This document shows positions 16,253-25,055 of a stretch of 64,000 nt of DNA, in pieces. Position numbers and translations under genes: made by a program. Each line of letters starts with the position of its first letter. Positions within the stretch are counted from its first letter, which is position 1. Source of the stretch: Candidatus Rothia avicola (lineage in GTDB: Bacteria; Actinomycetota; Actinomycetes; Actinomycetales; Micrococcaceae); the NCBI GenBank assembly GCA_019115985.1, contig DXCN01000040.1:62001-126000 (forward strand), written 5' to 3'. The notes beneath the pieces are model-generated. The model searched no databases. It was given only the letters and a program-made list of their open reading frames with translations, and had not been told where the DNA came from.

Positions 16253-17509
16253 CTAGCGGTCGCTAGTGGCGTATTCGTAGCCCTCGCGCAGGGCCGCTGC
16301 GGCGTCTTCACTCGGGTCTTCTTCCACTACCCTGGCAGGTTCTACGGCGTGGAGGTCACGAGCTCTTCCAGCCTCGTGCTGGGCAGGGGCGCTGGTGCGG
16401 AAGCCAAAGTAGCCAGCCACATCAAAACGCTTTTTAGCGGGCTGGTTCCTGCCGCTCTGCGGGGCTACAGCTTCACCGGCGTCACTGGCAGTTTCTTCTG
16501 TTTCTGTAGTGGCCGGTGGCTGGTGAGGCTCGGGAGCCTGGGGCAGCTCGGGCTTCTTGGGGGCTGTCGCCCTAGCCCCTGGGCTGGCGGTAGTGCTAGC
16601 GGCGCGGACGACCGGGCTCACCGTCCCCCGCCTGCGGCGGGTTGCGCTCCCGGTAGGGGGCTGAGCGCTTGCAGGGACTGCACCCATGGGCTGGATGCTG
16701 CTGAGGGCTTCAAACAGATCAGGTTCAATGGGCCCGCCCCAGGTATCGGGCACCAGTTCCTGAGTCTCCACCTCGATGGGTTCAAGGTTGATTCTGCCCG
16801 CTTCCCTGGTCGGGGTCTCAAAATCGACCGGGTGCCCGGCCTCAGCGAAGCGCTCTTGCAGGTTAGCCTTGAGCAGGGTCTGGGCGAGGGCAGCGTCACC
16901 AGATCGGGTAGCATCGACAATAGCCCGATACTCCATACGCAGGCGCGAAGCGGTAGCGCTCCACAGGGGAACCTGGCTGACCAACTCGAAGCGGGCCTCA
17001 ATCATGGCATCACGCAGGGTCGCCAAGAGGGCAGAAATTAGGGCGTTGCCCGAGAGCCTTCCCAGCTGGATATGGAAATCAGCTTCCAGGTCATGAAAGT
17101 CGCTCAGGCTGGTAGCATCGTCCTGCATAGCCTCCACGATGCGGTCCAGCTCTTCGAAGGCCGACGGGTCGTAGTCGGGCCCTGCGAGGGCGTGGTTTTC
17201 AAGCAGCAGGCAGGTTGCCAGCAGATCCTGGCGGGGCGAGAGGGAGCTGGCCAGATAGAGGCTGACAGCTGGCCCTGCCGAGGCTGCCGGTTCCCGCACC
17301 AGCTGGGCGATAATGCTCTTTTTCCGCCCCTCATAGAGCCTGAGCACCCCGATTTCTTCGCAGTGTTTGAGGCTCTCCCGCATGTGGTTCTGACTGATAC
17401 CCACCTCGCGGGCCAGCACCCTGTCGTCGGGCAGGTTATCGCCCAGGTGCAGGGTCTGGTTAATCAGTTTGTTCTCGATCCAGTCGAGAAGCTGCTGATG
17501 GTGTGCCAT
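16253..17509 (-). CDS. GntR/FCD-type regulator with a long C-terminal extension
   Basis: The first 230 or so residues form a GntR winged helix (residues 5-65, with AREVGISQNHMRESLKHCEEIGVL) and an FCD ligand-binding domain (LEADFHIQLGRLSGN marks its metal/ligand region). FCD regulators normally stop there. This one continues for about 190 residues of proline-, alanine- and glutamate-rich low-complexity sequence and ends in an amphipathic segment. The ArsR gene 46 nt upstream also has a long tail. The effector is unknown; acetyl-related metabolism is possible given acuC beyond the ArsR gene. Confidence 0.82.
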   Translation of the reverse strand: MAHHQQLLDWIENKLINQTLHLGDNLPDDRVLAREVGISQNHMRESLKHCEEIGVLRLYEGRKKSIIAQLVREPAASAGPAVSLYLASSLSPRQDLLATCLLLENHALAGPDYDPSAFEELDRIVEAMQDDATSLSDFHDLEADFHIQLGRLSGNALISALLATLRDAMIEARFELVSQVPLWSATASRLRMEYRAIVDATRSGDAALAQTLLKANLQERFAEAGHPVDFETPTREAGRINLEPIEVETQELVPDTWGGPIEPDLFEALSSIQPMGAVPASAQPPTGSATRRRRGTVSPVVRAASTTASPGARATAPKKPELPQAPEPHQPPATTETEETASDAGEAVAPQSGRNQPAKKRFDVAGYFGFRTSAPAQHEAGRARDLHAVEPARVVEEDPSEDAAAALREGYEYATSDR

Positions 17510-17555
17510 ACAGTCTTGTGGTGTCCTTTGAAACTAGCGGTTGGTGGGCAAGGGC

Positions 17556-18323
17556 CTAGCGGGAGTTGCGGCGACCCCAGCGAGTGAGCTTGGCCAGCAG
17601 GCCGCGGTCGTCGCCCTCTTCGTCACTGGCTTGCTTGTGGGCCTGTTCATCGCTTGCCTTGGCCGTGGCCTCTTGGGCAATGACCTGCTCGGGGGTGGGC
17701 ACCTTGAAGCTGATGGGCCCCTCATCTTTGGAACCCAAGCTCAGGCTCTGTGCGAGCTGACGCACCTGGCCGCTGACGGCGTCCTGCTCCACCTCGGCAG
17801 GCGCCTGGTTCTCCACGACCTCTTCATCCACCCGGTTATCGAGCACGGGGGTAAAGGGGGTCAGGGGGGTGAAGGTAATACCCGCCGTGTTGGGGTGAGG
17901 CACATCGACGGCCGGAGCGGACACCTCCTCTTGCTCCTCGGGCACAGAGGCGGTTTCAGGCGCAGCAAGGTTTGTCTCAGGGGCAGACTCGGAGCTCTCG
18001 TGAGCAACAGAGGTAGCCTCGGTGGCAGGTACCGCTTCGAGGGCGGGAGCGGTCTCGACTACGGGGGCAGCGAGCAGGCCGTCAACCCAGTCGGTGACGG
18101 TAGCTAGAGGCGCGGGGGTAAGGGAGTAGAAACGCTTCTGGCCTACGGCTTCGGTTTCGACCAAACCGGCGGTGCGCAGCACCTTGAGGTGCTTAGATAC
18201 GGTGGGCTGGCTGACACTCAGTTCCTCGACCAGTTCGCCAACGGCCAGTCGTTCGACGGCTAGTGCCTGGAGGATATGTCGCCGCGTGGGGTCGGCGATA
18301 ACAGCAAATACGTCGTCTCTCAT
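17556..18323 (-). CDS. ArsR-type winged-helix regulator with a long C-terminal extension
   Basis: Residues 1-90 form an ArsR-family winged helix (VFAVIADPTRRHILQAL, then SQPTVSKHLKVLRTAGLVE). No cysteine pair for metal sensing is seen. A tail of about 165 residues rich in Ala, Glu, Pro and Thr follows, ending in a conserved-looking GLLAKLTRWGRRNSR. The track start at 18359 adds an unlikely N-terminus; the ATG at 18323 begins right at the domain. Neighbours are the FCD regulator downstream and acuC upstream, all on the minus strand. Confidence 0.82.
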   Translation of the reverse strand: MRDDVFAVIADPTRRHILQALAVERLAVGELVEELSVSQPTVSKHLKVLRTAGLVETEAVGQKRFYSLTPAPLATVTDWVDGLLAAPVVETAPALEAVPATEATSVAHESSESAPETNLAAPETASVPEEQEEVSAPAVDVPHPNTAGITFTPLTPFTPVLDNRVDEEVVENQAPAEVEQDAVSGQVRQLAQSLSLGSKDEGPISFKVPTPEQVIAQEATAKASDEQAHKQASDEEGDDRGLLAKLTRWGRRNSR

Positions 18324-18470
18324 ACTGACATCTTTACACACATATACCCACAATTGCATGTTTGACCAGCAGAAATGGGGGCACTCTTCGTCTATGCTCA
18401 GCTAACACTCAGCTTGAAAGCCAACGTACAGGGCCATCTGCCGGGCCCAACGACCCGCCCTTATACAGGC

Positions 18471-19679
18471 CTAGTCATACCAGGGATCAAGCCCCCAGAG
18501 GGGGAATACTTCCTTGCGGGTGGCCATAATGCTGCGGTCTACACTGCTGGCCGGGTCGTAGCCAACCTCCCAGGAGTACCACCAAAGATCCACGGGATCC
18601 CCCATCATGGTGGGCACCTTGGTCCCGTACTTTTCAAGCATATAAGCCTGCCACGATTCCGGCGTGGGCATATTTATGTCGAGGGGCTGGCCGGCTGCCA
18701 CCGCAATAAGGTGGCTCCAAGAGCGGGGCACGGCGTTGTAGATGGAGTAGCCCCCTCCCCCGGTGGCAATCCAGCGGCCCTCACAGAGCTCGTCCGCCAG
18801 CAAGGAGATATGGGCGGCAATTTCCCGCTGCCCGTTAATGCTGATGTTCAGGTGCGACATGTCATCGGCCAGATGGGAGTCGCAGCCGTGCTGGCTGACG
18901 ATCACCTCGGGCTGGAACTGCCGCAGAAGGCTAGGGACCACCGCGTCAAAGGCTCGTAGCCAGCCCGAGTCGGTAGTGCTTTCGGGCATGGCGATGTTAA
19001 CCGAGGTTCCGGCAGCAAACCCTTCGGGCCCCACCTCGTTAGCGAAACCGGTACCGGGAAAGAGGGTCATGCCGCTCTCGTGCAGGGAAATGGTCATCAC
19101 CCGTGGCTCGTCCCAGAAGATACTTTGTGTGCCGTCCCCGTGGTGGGCGTCCACATCGATATAGACGACCCGCTGCACCCCCGCTTCAAGCAGGCGGGCA
19201 ATGCCCACGGCGCAATCGTTATAGATACAAAAGCCACTAGCATGATCGCGTGAGGCGTGGTGCATGCCCCCGCCGAAGTTAACGGCATGCTTGACCTTAC
19301 CGCCTAAAATAGCTTCAGCGGCCTGGTAGGTGCCACCAGCCAGCCTGGCAGAGGCCTCGTGAACCCCCTCAAAGCCGGGAGTATCTTCGGTACCCAACCC
19401 ACAGTTCGCAATGGTGAGGGTGGGGTCGGCGCTAATTTTTTGCACTGCGTCGATATAGGGGTAGTCATGGGCCAGCATGAGCTGGTGCACGGTAGCAATT
19501 TCAGGTTCCTCAAGCTCTACCTGCGGGAGGTCAAAAATCCCAAGGTCCCGCGCTAGGGAGGCCGTTGCGTCCAACCGCGAGGGATGCATGGGGTGATAGT
19601 CGCCAAAATAGTAGTTGGCCATGGCGGGAGTCCAGAGCACACGCACATTGGTGGGCGTGAGACTGTCGATAAGAGCCAC
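18471..19679 (-). CDS. acuC: AcuC-type histone-deacetylase-family protein
   Basis: A zinc-dependent deacetylase of about 402 residues. In Bacillus, AcuC removes acetyl groups from lysines such as that of acetyl-CoA synthetase. The active-site signatures are intact: GGGMHHASRDHASGFCIYND, then DVDAHHGDGTQ. Start choice: GTG at 19679, 8 nt after AAGGAGG; the track GTG at 19685 lies too close to that site. An acs gene, the classic substrate partner, is present 24 kb away in this window. Confidence 0.9.
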   Translation of the reverse strand: MALIDSLTPTNVRVLWTPAMANYYFGDYHPMHPSRLDATASLARDLGIFDLPQVELEEPEIATVHQLMLAHDYPYIDAVQKISADPTLTIANCGLGTEDTPGFEGVHEASARLAGGTYQAAEAILGGKVKHAVNFGGGMHHASRDHASGFCIYNDCAVGIARLLEAGVQRVVYIDVDAHHGDGTQSIFWDEPRVMTISLHESGMTLFPGTGFANEVGPEGFAAGTSVNIAMPESTTDSGWLRAFDAVVPSLLRQFQPEVIVSQHGCDSHLADDMSHLNISINGQREIAAHISLLADELCEGRWIATGGGGYSIYNAVPRSWSHLIAVAAGQPLDINMPTPESWQAYMLEKYGTKVPTMMGDPVDLWWYSWEVGYDPASSVDRSIMATRKEVFPLWGLDPWYD

Positions 19680-19808
19680 CAGCACTACCTCCTTTGGTAA
19701 GTTGAGTCACAATTACCATTAAACACATAAAACTCCGCGGGCACCACACCCCGCTTGTATGACACGCAGACTACGCTAGAGACGGCAGAAGAAAGCGAGG
19801 TGAAGAAC

Positions 19809-21281
19809 GTGGGCAAAATTGTGCGCAAGGTCCAGGAGCGCAAGCGGGTTCTGGACGCCATGGAACAGGGGCAGCTGGAATACCAGCAGCTCCTTCAGAT
19901 TGTTAAGTTTTCGGCAGCCTTTCAGGCCCGCATGGCCCACCTGCGCGACCTGGTAGACCGCCTCTTCGGGTCGTCGTCCTCGCGTATCGCCATTGCAGCC
20001 TTCTTGCTGGTCATTATTTTCTTCTCGCTTATGCTCTATACCCCCTGGGCCTCACGCGATGGCCAGCAGGTGGAGTTTCACCACGCTGTTTTTACGGCGA
20101 CTAGTGCCGTGACCGTCACCGGTCTCACTACGGTTTCTACCGCCGAACAGTGGACCTTCTTTGGCCAGCTCATGATTCTCTTAGGCTCGCAGATTGGCGG
20201 CCTTGGCACGCTCACCCTCACCTCCATTCTGGCGCTGGCGGTAGGGCGCAAGCTGGGGTTACGCTCCAAAATTATCGCCCAGGAATCTCTCAACATCGGA
20301 CGCCTGGGTGAGGTGGGCTCGGTACTCCGCACCGTGGCCTTTACCTCCATCTCCATTGAGGCCCTGATTGCCTTCACGCTTATTCCCCGCTTCCTGCTGC
20401 TGGGAGAGCCCCTCTGGCAGGCGGTCTGGCACGGCGTGTTCTATGCGGTCTCGTCCTTCAACAACGCGGGCTTCACCCCCCATTCAGACGGCATTGTGCC
20501 CTACGGCCACGACCTCTGGATTCTCTTCCCCATCGCCCTGGGCGTCATGGTGGGTTCGCTGGGTTTCCCCGTCATTCTGGTGCTGCGCAACAACCTGCGC
20601 TTTAGCAAGTGGAATCTCAACGCCAAACTCACCATCATCGGCACGCTGGTGCTCTTCTTCCTGGGCTCATTTGCCTGGGGCGCCCTAGAGTGGGGCAACG
20701 ACCGCACCATCGGCACCATGGGCGCGGGCAATAAAATCCTCAACGCCGCCTTTGCCTCGATTATGACCCGCTCCGGCGGCTTCAACCTGGTCGATATGGC
20801 AGACATTCACCCCGTCACCATGCTGCTCACCGACGTACTCATGTTCATCGGCGGCGGCTCCGCGTCCACCGCAGGCGGCATCAAAATCACCACCATCACC
20901 GTAGTCTTCCTGGCGATTCTGGCAGAAGCCCGCGGTGACCAGTTCGTCGTTGCCTTCAACCGCACCATTCCTGACGCCGTCCTGCGCATCGCCATCTCCG
21001 TAATCATGATGAGCTTCATGTTCGTGCTGACCGGCACCACCGCCATCATGCTCATCGGCAAGGTCGGCCTCGACCGGGCCCTCTTCGAGGTCATCTCAGC
21101 CTACGCAACCTGCGGCCTGTCCACCGGGCTCTCAGCCGAGCTGCCGCCGCCCGGAACCTACATACTCTCTGTCCTCATGCTCATTGGCCGTATCGGCACC
21201 ATCACCGTAGCCACCGGCTTGGCGATGCGCTCCCGCCGCCGCCTCTACAAGTTCCCCGAAGAAAGGCCCATCATTGGCTAG
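19809..21281 (+). CDS. trkH: TrkH/KtrB-type potassium channel subunit
   Basis: The membrane pore subunit of a K+ uptake system. Four pore-loop repeats are visible: TVTGLTT, FNNAGFT, TRSGGFN and ATCGLSTG, each with the conserved filter glycine. The track begins at a TTG at 19755, but a GTG at 19809 is preceded by a perfect GAGGTGA site at 5 nt and gives a 490-residue protein with a basic cytoplasmic N-terminal extension. It overlaps the downstream trkA-type gene by 8 nt and is divergent from acuC. Confidence 0.92.
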   Translation: MGKIVRKVQERKRVLDAMEQGQLEYQQLLQIVKFSAAFQARMAHLRDLVDRLFGSSSSRIAIAAFLLVIIFFSLMLYTPWASRDGQQVEFHHAVFTATSAVTVTGLTTVSTAEQWTFFGQLMILLGSQIGGLGTLTLTSILALAVGRKLGLRSKIIAQESLNIGRLGEVGSVLRTVAFTSISIEALIAFTLIPRFLLLGEPLWQAVWHGVFYAVSSFNNAGFTPHSDGIVPYGHDLWILFPIALGVMVGSLGFPVILVLRNNLRFSKWNLNAKLTIIGTLVLFFLGSFAWGALEWGNDRTIGTMGAGNKILNAAFASIMTRSGGFNLVDMADIHPVTMLLTDVLMFIGGGSASTAGGIKITTITVVFLAILAEARGDQFVVAFNRTIPDAVLRIAISVIMMSFMFVLTGTTAIMLIGKVGLDRALFEVISAYATCGLSTGLSAELPPPGTYILSVLMLIGRIGTITVATGLAMRSRRRLYKFPEERPIIG

Positions 21282-21951
21282 AAAAGACTTCCGCCCAACC
21301 CACAGCGCCCCCGTGCTTGTGATTGGCCTAGGACGCTTTGGCTCGGCTACCGCTGCCCAGCTGGTCCACCAGAATAAAGAGGTTCTTGCTGTTGAGAAAG
21401 ACCCGGTGCTAGTGCAGAAATGGTCGGGCGACCTTACCCACGTGGTGGAGGCCGACGCCACCGATATGAATGCCCTGCGTCAGCTAGGGGCCCAGGACTT
21501 CACCGCCGCCGTAGTGGGTGTAGGCACCTCCGTAGAGGCCTCGGTGCTGATTACCGCCAACCTGGTGGACCTGGGCATTGAGCGCATTTGGGCTAAAGCT
21601 ATCACCCCTTCTCATGGCAAGATTCTCTCCCGTATTGGAGCACACCGGGTTGTTTACCCGGAGTCGGACGCCGGGGTACGAGCAGCCCACCTGATCTCCG
21701 GTCGCCTACTGGACTTCATCGAGTTCGATGACGATTTTGCCATCGTCAAAATGTACCCGCCCAAGGAGACCCACGGCTTCACCCTGGCCGAGTCTGATGT
21801 GCGGTCTAAATACGGGGTGACCATTGTGGGAGTGAAATCTCCGGGTGAAGAAATTACCTACGCAACACCCGATACCCGGGTTTCTTCACGCGATTTATTG
21901 ATTGTCTCGGGCCAGGTAGACCTTATTGAAAGATTTGCCGCACGACCCTAA
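21274..21951 (+). CDS. ktrA: TrkA/KtrA-type potassium uptake regulator (RCK)
   Basis: A 225-residue cytosolic RCK protein that gates the TrkH pore in response to nucleotides. An N-terminal Rossmann domain carries GLGRFGSATAAQL and an acidic strand end (LAVEKD). A TrkA_C domain follows from about residue 140. It begins with TTG at 21274, preceded by AAAGG, and its start overlaps the trkH stop, so the two are translationally coupled. Confidence 0.92.
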   Translation: MARKDFRPTHSAPVLVIGLGRFGSATAAQLVHQNKEVLAVEKDPVLVQKWSGDLTHVVEADATDMNALRQLGAQDFTAAVVGVGTSVEASVLITANLVDLGIERIWAKAITPSHGKILSRIGAHRVVYPESDAGVRAAHLISGRLLDFIEFDDDFAIVKMYPPKETHGFTLAESDVRSKYGVTIVGVKSPGEEITYATPDTRVSSRDLLIVSGQVDLIERFAARP

Positions 21952-22090
21952 CAGGTTTATACCTACAAGAAAGAGTTGACTATACCCTATACCCACCCGA
22001 GCATAGAAACCGCCCAGGTGTCTTCCGAAATAATTCGTCTTTTTTCAGACTTCAGGATGCATAAACTTAAAAACTGGCATATAGTTATAA

Positions 22091-22280
22091 CTACCTCTAA
22101 AGGTGCGAGTGATTACTGAACGGTCCGCGAACCCGTTCAAGTAGCTCAAAACCTGAAGATTCCCAGATGGTTCCCCCTAATCCCATCTCCTTCAGGTTAC
22201 GAGCCTTCTCTTAGAGCCGGATTCCTACCGGCAAAAGAGAAACCTGAAGGCCAGTCCGATTCCCTACGGACTGGCCTTTA
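22091..22280 (+). ncRNA. Candidate structured small RNA (four stem-loops plus terminator)
   Basis: The 440-bp gap between ktrA and proC holds no ORF but four consecutive stem-loops. SL1 is TGAACGG/CCGTTCA (22117-22139). SL2 is AACCTGAAG/CTTCAGGTT with inner AGATGG/CCATCT (22150-22198). SL3 is TTCTCTT/AAGAGAA with inner GCCGG/CCGGC (22206-22241). SL4 is AAGGCCAGTCCG/CGGACTGGCCTT (22247-22278) with TT following. ATTCC recurs in an internal loop of SL2 and the loops of SL3 and SL4. A TATAGT hexamer lies at 22080-22085. No plus-strand gene follows, so it would be a free-standing RNA. It matches no family recalled with confidence. Confidence 0.6.
22248..22279 (+). terminator. Terminator closing the candidate small RNA
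   Basis: A GGCCAGTCCG-N8-CGGACTGGCC stem followed by TTTA. It ends the structured stretch at 22091-22280. Confidence 0.65.
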
Positions 22281-22311
22281 GTGTATCTAGATTCCTTGTT
22301 CAGGAAAGAAA

Positions 22312-22362
22312 AAGCAGGCTGCCCTACCCTACTCCACAAGGAGTTTTGGTAGCACAGCCTGC
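22312..22362. terminator. Long hairpin terminator after proC
   Basis: AGCAGGCTG..CTACC..ACTCC-ACAA-GGAGT..GGTAG..CAGCCTGCT is a three-segment stem between the candidate RNA and the proC stop. It can act on either strand. Confidence 0.6.
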
Positions 22363-22396
22363 TCTTATAGGACCTTCTTTTTAAGCTAGGTCTGAA

Positions 22397-23245
22397 CTAT
22401 TTTTCGGAGCTGAACTCTTCGGTCATTTCCTCGTTTCGAGCCAGGCAGGCCCGCATAGCGGTCTCGGTTAGTTCGAAGAGGCCGCCATCGATGTAGGCGG
22501 TAATGGCCTTATCGGTAGTGCCCTTAGGGCTGGTGACAGCTTTGCGGAGGTCCCGGGGGGTGGGGTCAACATCTAGCAGGTAGCCCGCACCGGCTACCGT
22601 AGCGGCAGCTAGCTCGGTAGCAGTTTTTTCGTCCAGCCCCAGCTTAACCCCGGCAGTGGCCATAGTTTCTGCTAGTAAGAAGGCGTAGGCAGGGCCTGAA
22701 CCAGATACTGCGGTCACCGCCCCCATCTGCTCTTCCTCAACCTCAATCACCCGACCGGCTGCCCCCAGAACCGAAGCGGCGGCGTCCTTAAGCTCCTCGG
22801 TCACGGTCTGCCCCACCGAGATAGCCAGCACGCCCTTGCCCACCCGCGAAGGAGTATTGGGCATACAGCGGATTGCGGGCTGCCCTTCGGGCAGAGCCCG
22901 CTGCAGGGCTTCTAGGGTGATACCGGCCGCAACCGACACCACTACGGTCTTCTCGCCCAGAGCCGGTGAAATTTCGCGGGCAAGATCGAGGATCGCGTAG
23001 GGCTTGACACCCAGCAGCACCACGTCGGCCCCTTCAGTTGCTTTGAGGTTAGCCTGCGCATCATCCTCACCGGCAAGGATGCTTACATCCTGTGCCCCCT
23101 CCCCCAGCTTCTCACGCAGGGTAGAGATGCTGGCGTGGGAGCCAACAGTCGCGCGCACAGAGGTAGGGGCGGTACCCGCAGCAAGCAGGCCCGAGGCGAT
23201 CGCTCCGTTCATGGAGCCAGTTCCGATAAAAGCAACAGTAGTCAC
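22397..23245 (-). CDS. proC: Pyrroline-5-carboxylate reductase
   Basis: Catalyses the last step of proline synthesis, NAD(P)H-dependent reduction of pyrroline-5-carboxylate. The 282-residue length is normal. An N-terminal dinucleotide-binding loop (FIGTGSMNGAI) and the ProC active-site region SGSGPAYAFLLAE near residue 180 are present. The GTG start at 23245 has TAGGAG at 8 nt and overlaps the stop of the upstream TIM-barrel gene by 4 nt. Confidence 0.95.
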   Translation of the reverse strand: MTTVAFIGTGSMNGAIASGLLAAGTAPTSVRATVGSHASISTLREKLGEGAQDVSILAGEDDAQANLKATEGADVVLLGVKPYAILDLAREISPALGEKTVVVSVAAGITLEALQRALPEGQPAIRCMPNTPSRVGKGVLAISVGQTVTEELKDAAASVLGAAGRVIEVEEEQMGAVTAVSGSGPAYAFLLAETMATAGVKLGLDEKTATELAAATVAGAGYLLDVDPTPRDLRKAVTSPKGTTDKAITAYIDGGLFELTETAMRACLARNEEMTEEFSSEK

Positions 23246-24066
23246 GATGTTCTCCTAGCAAGGTGGGTGCGGGCAAACTGCAGGGTCTCGTAGAGCATAT
23301 CGTCACGGACCCCTGCGCCCTTGGCCTTGCGAGTTGACACTTCGGCACAGACAACGCCCTCGAAATCGCTGGCTGCGATGTACTGTAGGGTCTCGGCGAC
23401 GGGCTGGGTACCGTGGCCGGGTACCAGGTGTTCATCCATGACCTTATCGCCGGAACCGTCGGTCAGGTGCACATGCCCCAGGCGGGAGCCGATGCGTTTG
23501 ACGGCTTCGAGGGAGTCGTCCCCGGCTGCGGCTGCATGGGAGAAGTCCCAGGTCATCCAGTCGTAGTCGAAGCGGGAGGGGTCCCAGTGGGGGGCGTACA
23601 TCTCTACCGCATGGCCCTTGAAGGACCAGGGGTACATGTTTTCCACGGCGATTTTGACGTTCTCAAGCTCTGATATTTCGCGCACGCCCGCAACGAAGTT
23701 CTTGGCGTAGAGCTTCTGCCAGCGGAAGGGCGGGTGGGCGACAATGACGTCCGCCCCTACCGCCTTGGTCATTTTGGCTGCCATCTGCATTTTGTTCCAG
23801 GCCCGGCCCCAGACCTGCTGGGTCAGGAGCAGGGTGGGGGCGTGAATGGCGGAGATAGGAATCTGGTACTTCTGGATCAGGTCAAGCAGGTCGTGGGGCT
23901 CTTGGGAGAGGGCCGAGTGGGTGATCATGACTTCCACGCTGTCGTAGCCCAGGTCTACGGCGGTTGAGAAGGTTTCGGGCACGCCGAGCGGGAAGAGGCA
24001 GGAGGTAGAAAGTGCCACCGGCACGGGTTTGCGGACGGACGGGTTCTTGGGTGCCTCGATGCTCAT
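23242..24066 (-). CDS. Sugar phosphate isomerase/epimerase-like TIM-barrel protein
   Basis: A 274-residue protein of the AP endonuclease 2/xylose isomerase-like superfamily. Metal-ligand regions are suggested by IHAPTLL, HPPF, VENMYPW and HVHLTDGSGDK. The actual substrate is unknown. It sits tightly between ppx and proC, with a 2-nt gap and a 4-nt overlap, so all three are likely in one operon. Confidence 0.82.
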   Translation of the reverse strand: MSIEAPKNPSVRKPVPVALSTSCLFPLGVPETFSTAVDLGYDSVEVMITHSALSQEPHDLLDLIQKYQIPISAIHAPTLLLTQQVWGRAWNKMQMAAKMTKAVGADVIVAHPPFRWQKLYAKNFVAGVREISELENVKIAVENMYPWSFKGHAVEMYAPHWDPSRFDYDWMTWDFSHAAAAGDDSLEAVKRIGSRLGHVHLTDGSGDKVMDEHLVPGHGTQPVAETLQYIAASDFEGVVCAEVSTRKAKGAGVRDDMLYETLQFARTHLARRTS

Positions 24067-24068
24067 GG

Positions 24069-25055
24069 CTAGTCCTGCACAAATTCTGCCAGGGAGCGGG
24101 GGTCAATCATGGCTTCGGGCCCCTGCTGGGAGAGATAGTTTAGGCGGCGTAGCACCAGGCCCTCGCGCAGGGCCCAGGGGGAAACGCGCATGCGGTCTAC
24201 GCCGAAGACGTCCATGGCGGTTTCTGCTGCGATAGCCCCGGCTAGCATCTGTTCAGCGCGGACGTCGGATACCCCGGGTAAGTCCTCACGTTCGCTGGGG
24301 GGCATGGCTTCCATACGGCGGGTCCACAGGCGCAGATCCTGTAGCAGCATTTCACGTTTGACGAAGGGACCTGCCGAGTAGGGGGCTGCCCCGCAGATAC
24401 GGGCGAGGGAGCGGAAGGTTTTGGAGGTGCCCACAACCATGTTGGGCTGTCCGTAGGCCAGCAGGGTCTCGGCGACGGGTTCTAGGGTTTCGCGCACGTA
24501 CTTGCGGAGTTTTTTGATTTCCTTGGGGGACGGCACGGGGGCGCTGAACCAGTCGCCGGTCAGGCGGGTGGCACCCAGCGGCACGGAGATTGCGTCGTCG
24601 GGGTAGGCGTCCATGCCGGTGGAGAACTCGAAGGAGCCGCCGCCGATGTCGAAGTTGAGAATGCGGCCGGCGCCCCAGCCCTGCCAGTGGCGCACGGCGT
24701 GGTAAGTGATGGCGGCTTCCTGGTCGCCGGTGATTTCGGTGAGGTTGACGCCGGTCTGGTTCTGCACGTGCTGCAGCACCTCGGGGCCGTTCTTGGATTC
24801 GCGGATGGCACTGGTGGCAAAGGCCAGCAGGTCTTCTGCCCCGTGTTCAATGGCATAGAGCACCGCGGACTTTACGAAGGCGGTGAGGCGGTCCCGCCCC
24901 TCGTCGGTGATGTTGCCGTCCGCATCGATGTAGCGGACCAGCTGTAGGGGCTCCTTGTGGGCTGCGGTGTAGGCTTCAGGGCGGGAGCCTAGCTGCCCCT
25001 CAATGAGAAGCAGGTGGCCGGTATTTGAGCCAATATCGAGCACGCCTAGACGCAT
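24069..25055 (-). CDS. ppx: Ppx/GppA-family phosphatase
   Basis: A 328-residue exopolyphosphatase/guanosine pentaphosphatase-family enzyme of the actin-like ATPase fold. The first phosphate loop is DIGSNTGHLLL at the N-terminus and the second is FDIGGGSFEF near residue 145. The actinobacterial short form lacks the C-terminal HD-like domains of E. coli Ppx. Its AAGGGGG ribosome-binding site is buried in a hairpin (25055-25117), suggesting controlled translation. Confidence 0.9.
   Translation of the reverse strand: MRLGVLDIGSNTGHLLLIEGQLGSRPEAYTAAHKEPLQLVRYIDADGNITDEGRDRLTAFVKSAVLYAIEHGAEDLLAFATSAIRESKNGPEVLQHVQNQTGVNLTEITGDQEAAITYHAVRHWQGWGAGRILNFDIGGGSFEFSTGMDAYPDDAISVPLGATRLTGDWFSAPVPSPKEIKKLRKYVRETLEPVAETLLAYGQPNMVVGTSKTFRSLARICGAAPYSAGPFVKREMLLQDLRLWTRRMEAMPPSEREDLPGVSDVRAEQMLAGAIAAETAMDVFGVDRMRVSPWALREGLVLRRLNYLSQQGPEAMIDPRSLAEFVQD

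Noticed and set aside
22091-22280. Assignment of the structured RNA to the actinobacterial 6C family or 6S RNA
   Set aside because: 6C RNAs have two hairpins with loops of six or more Cs; only one C-rich loop is present here. The four separate hairpins also do not form the single long bulged rod of 6S RNA.
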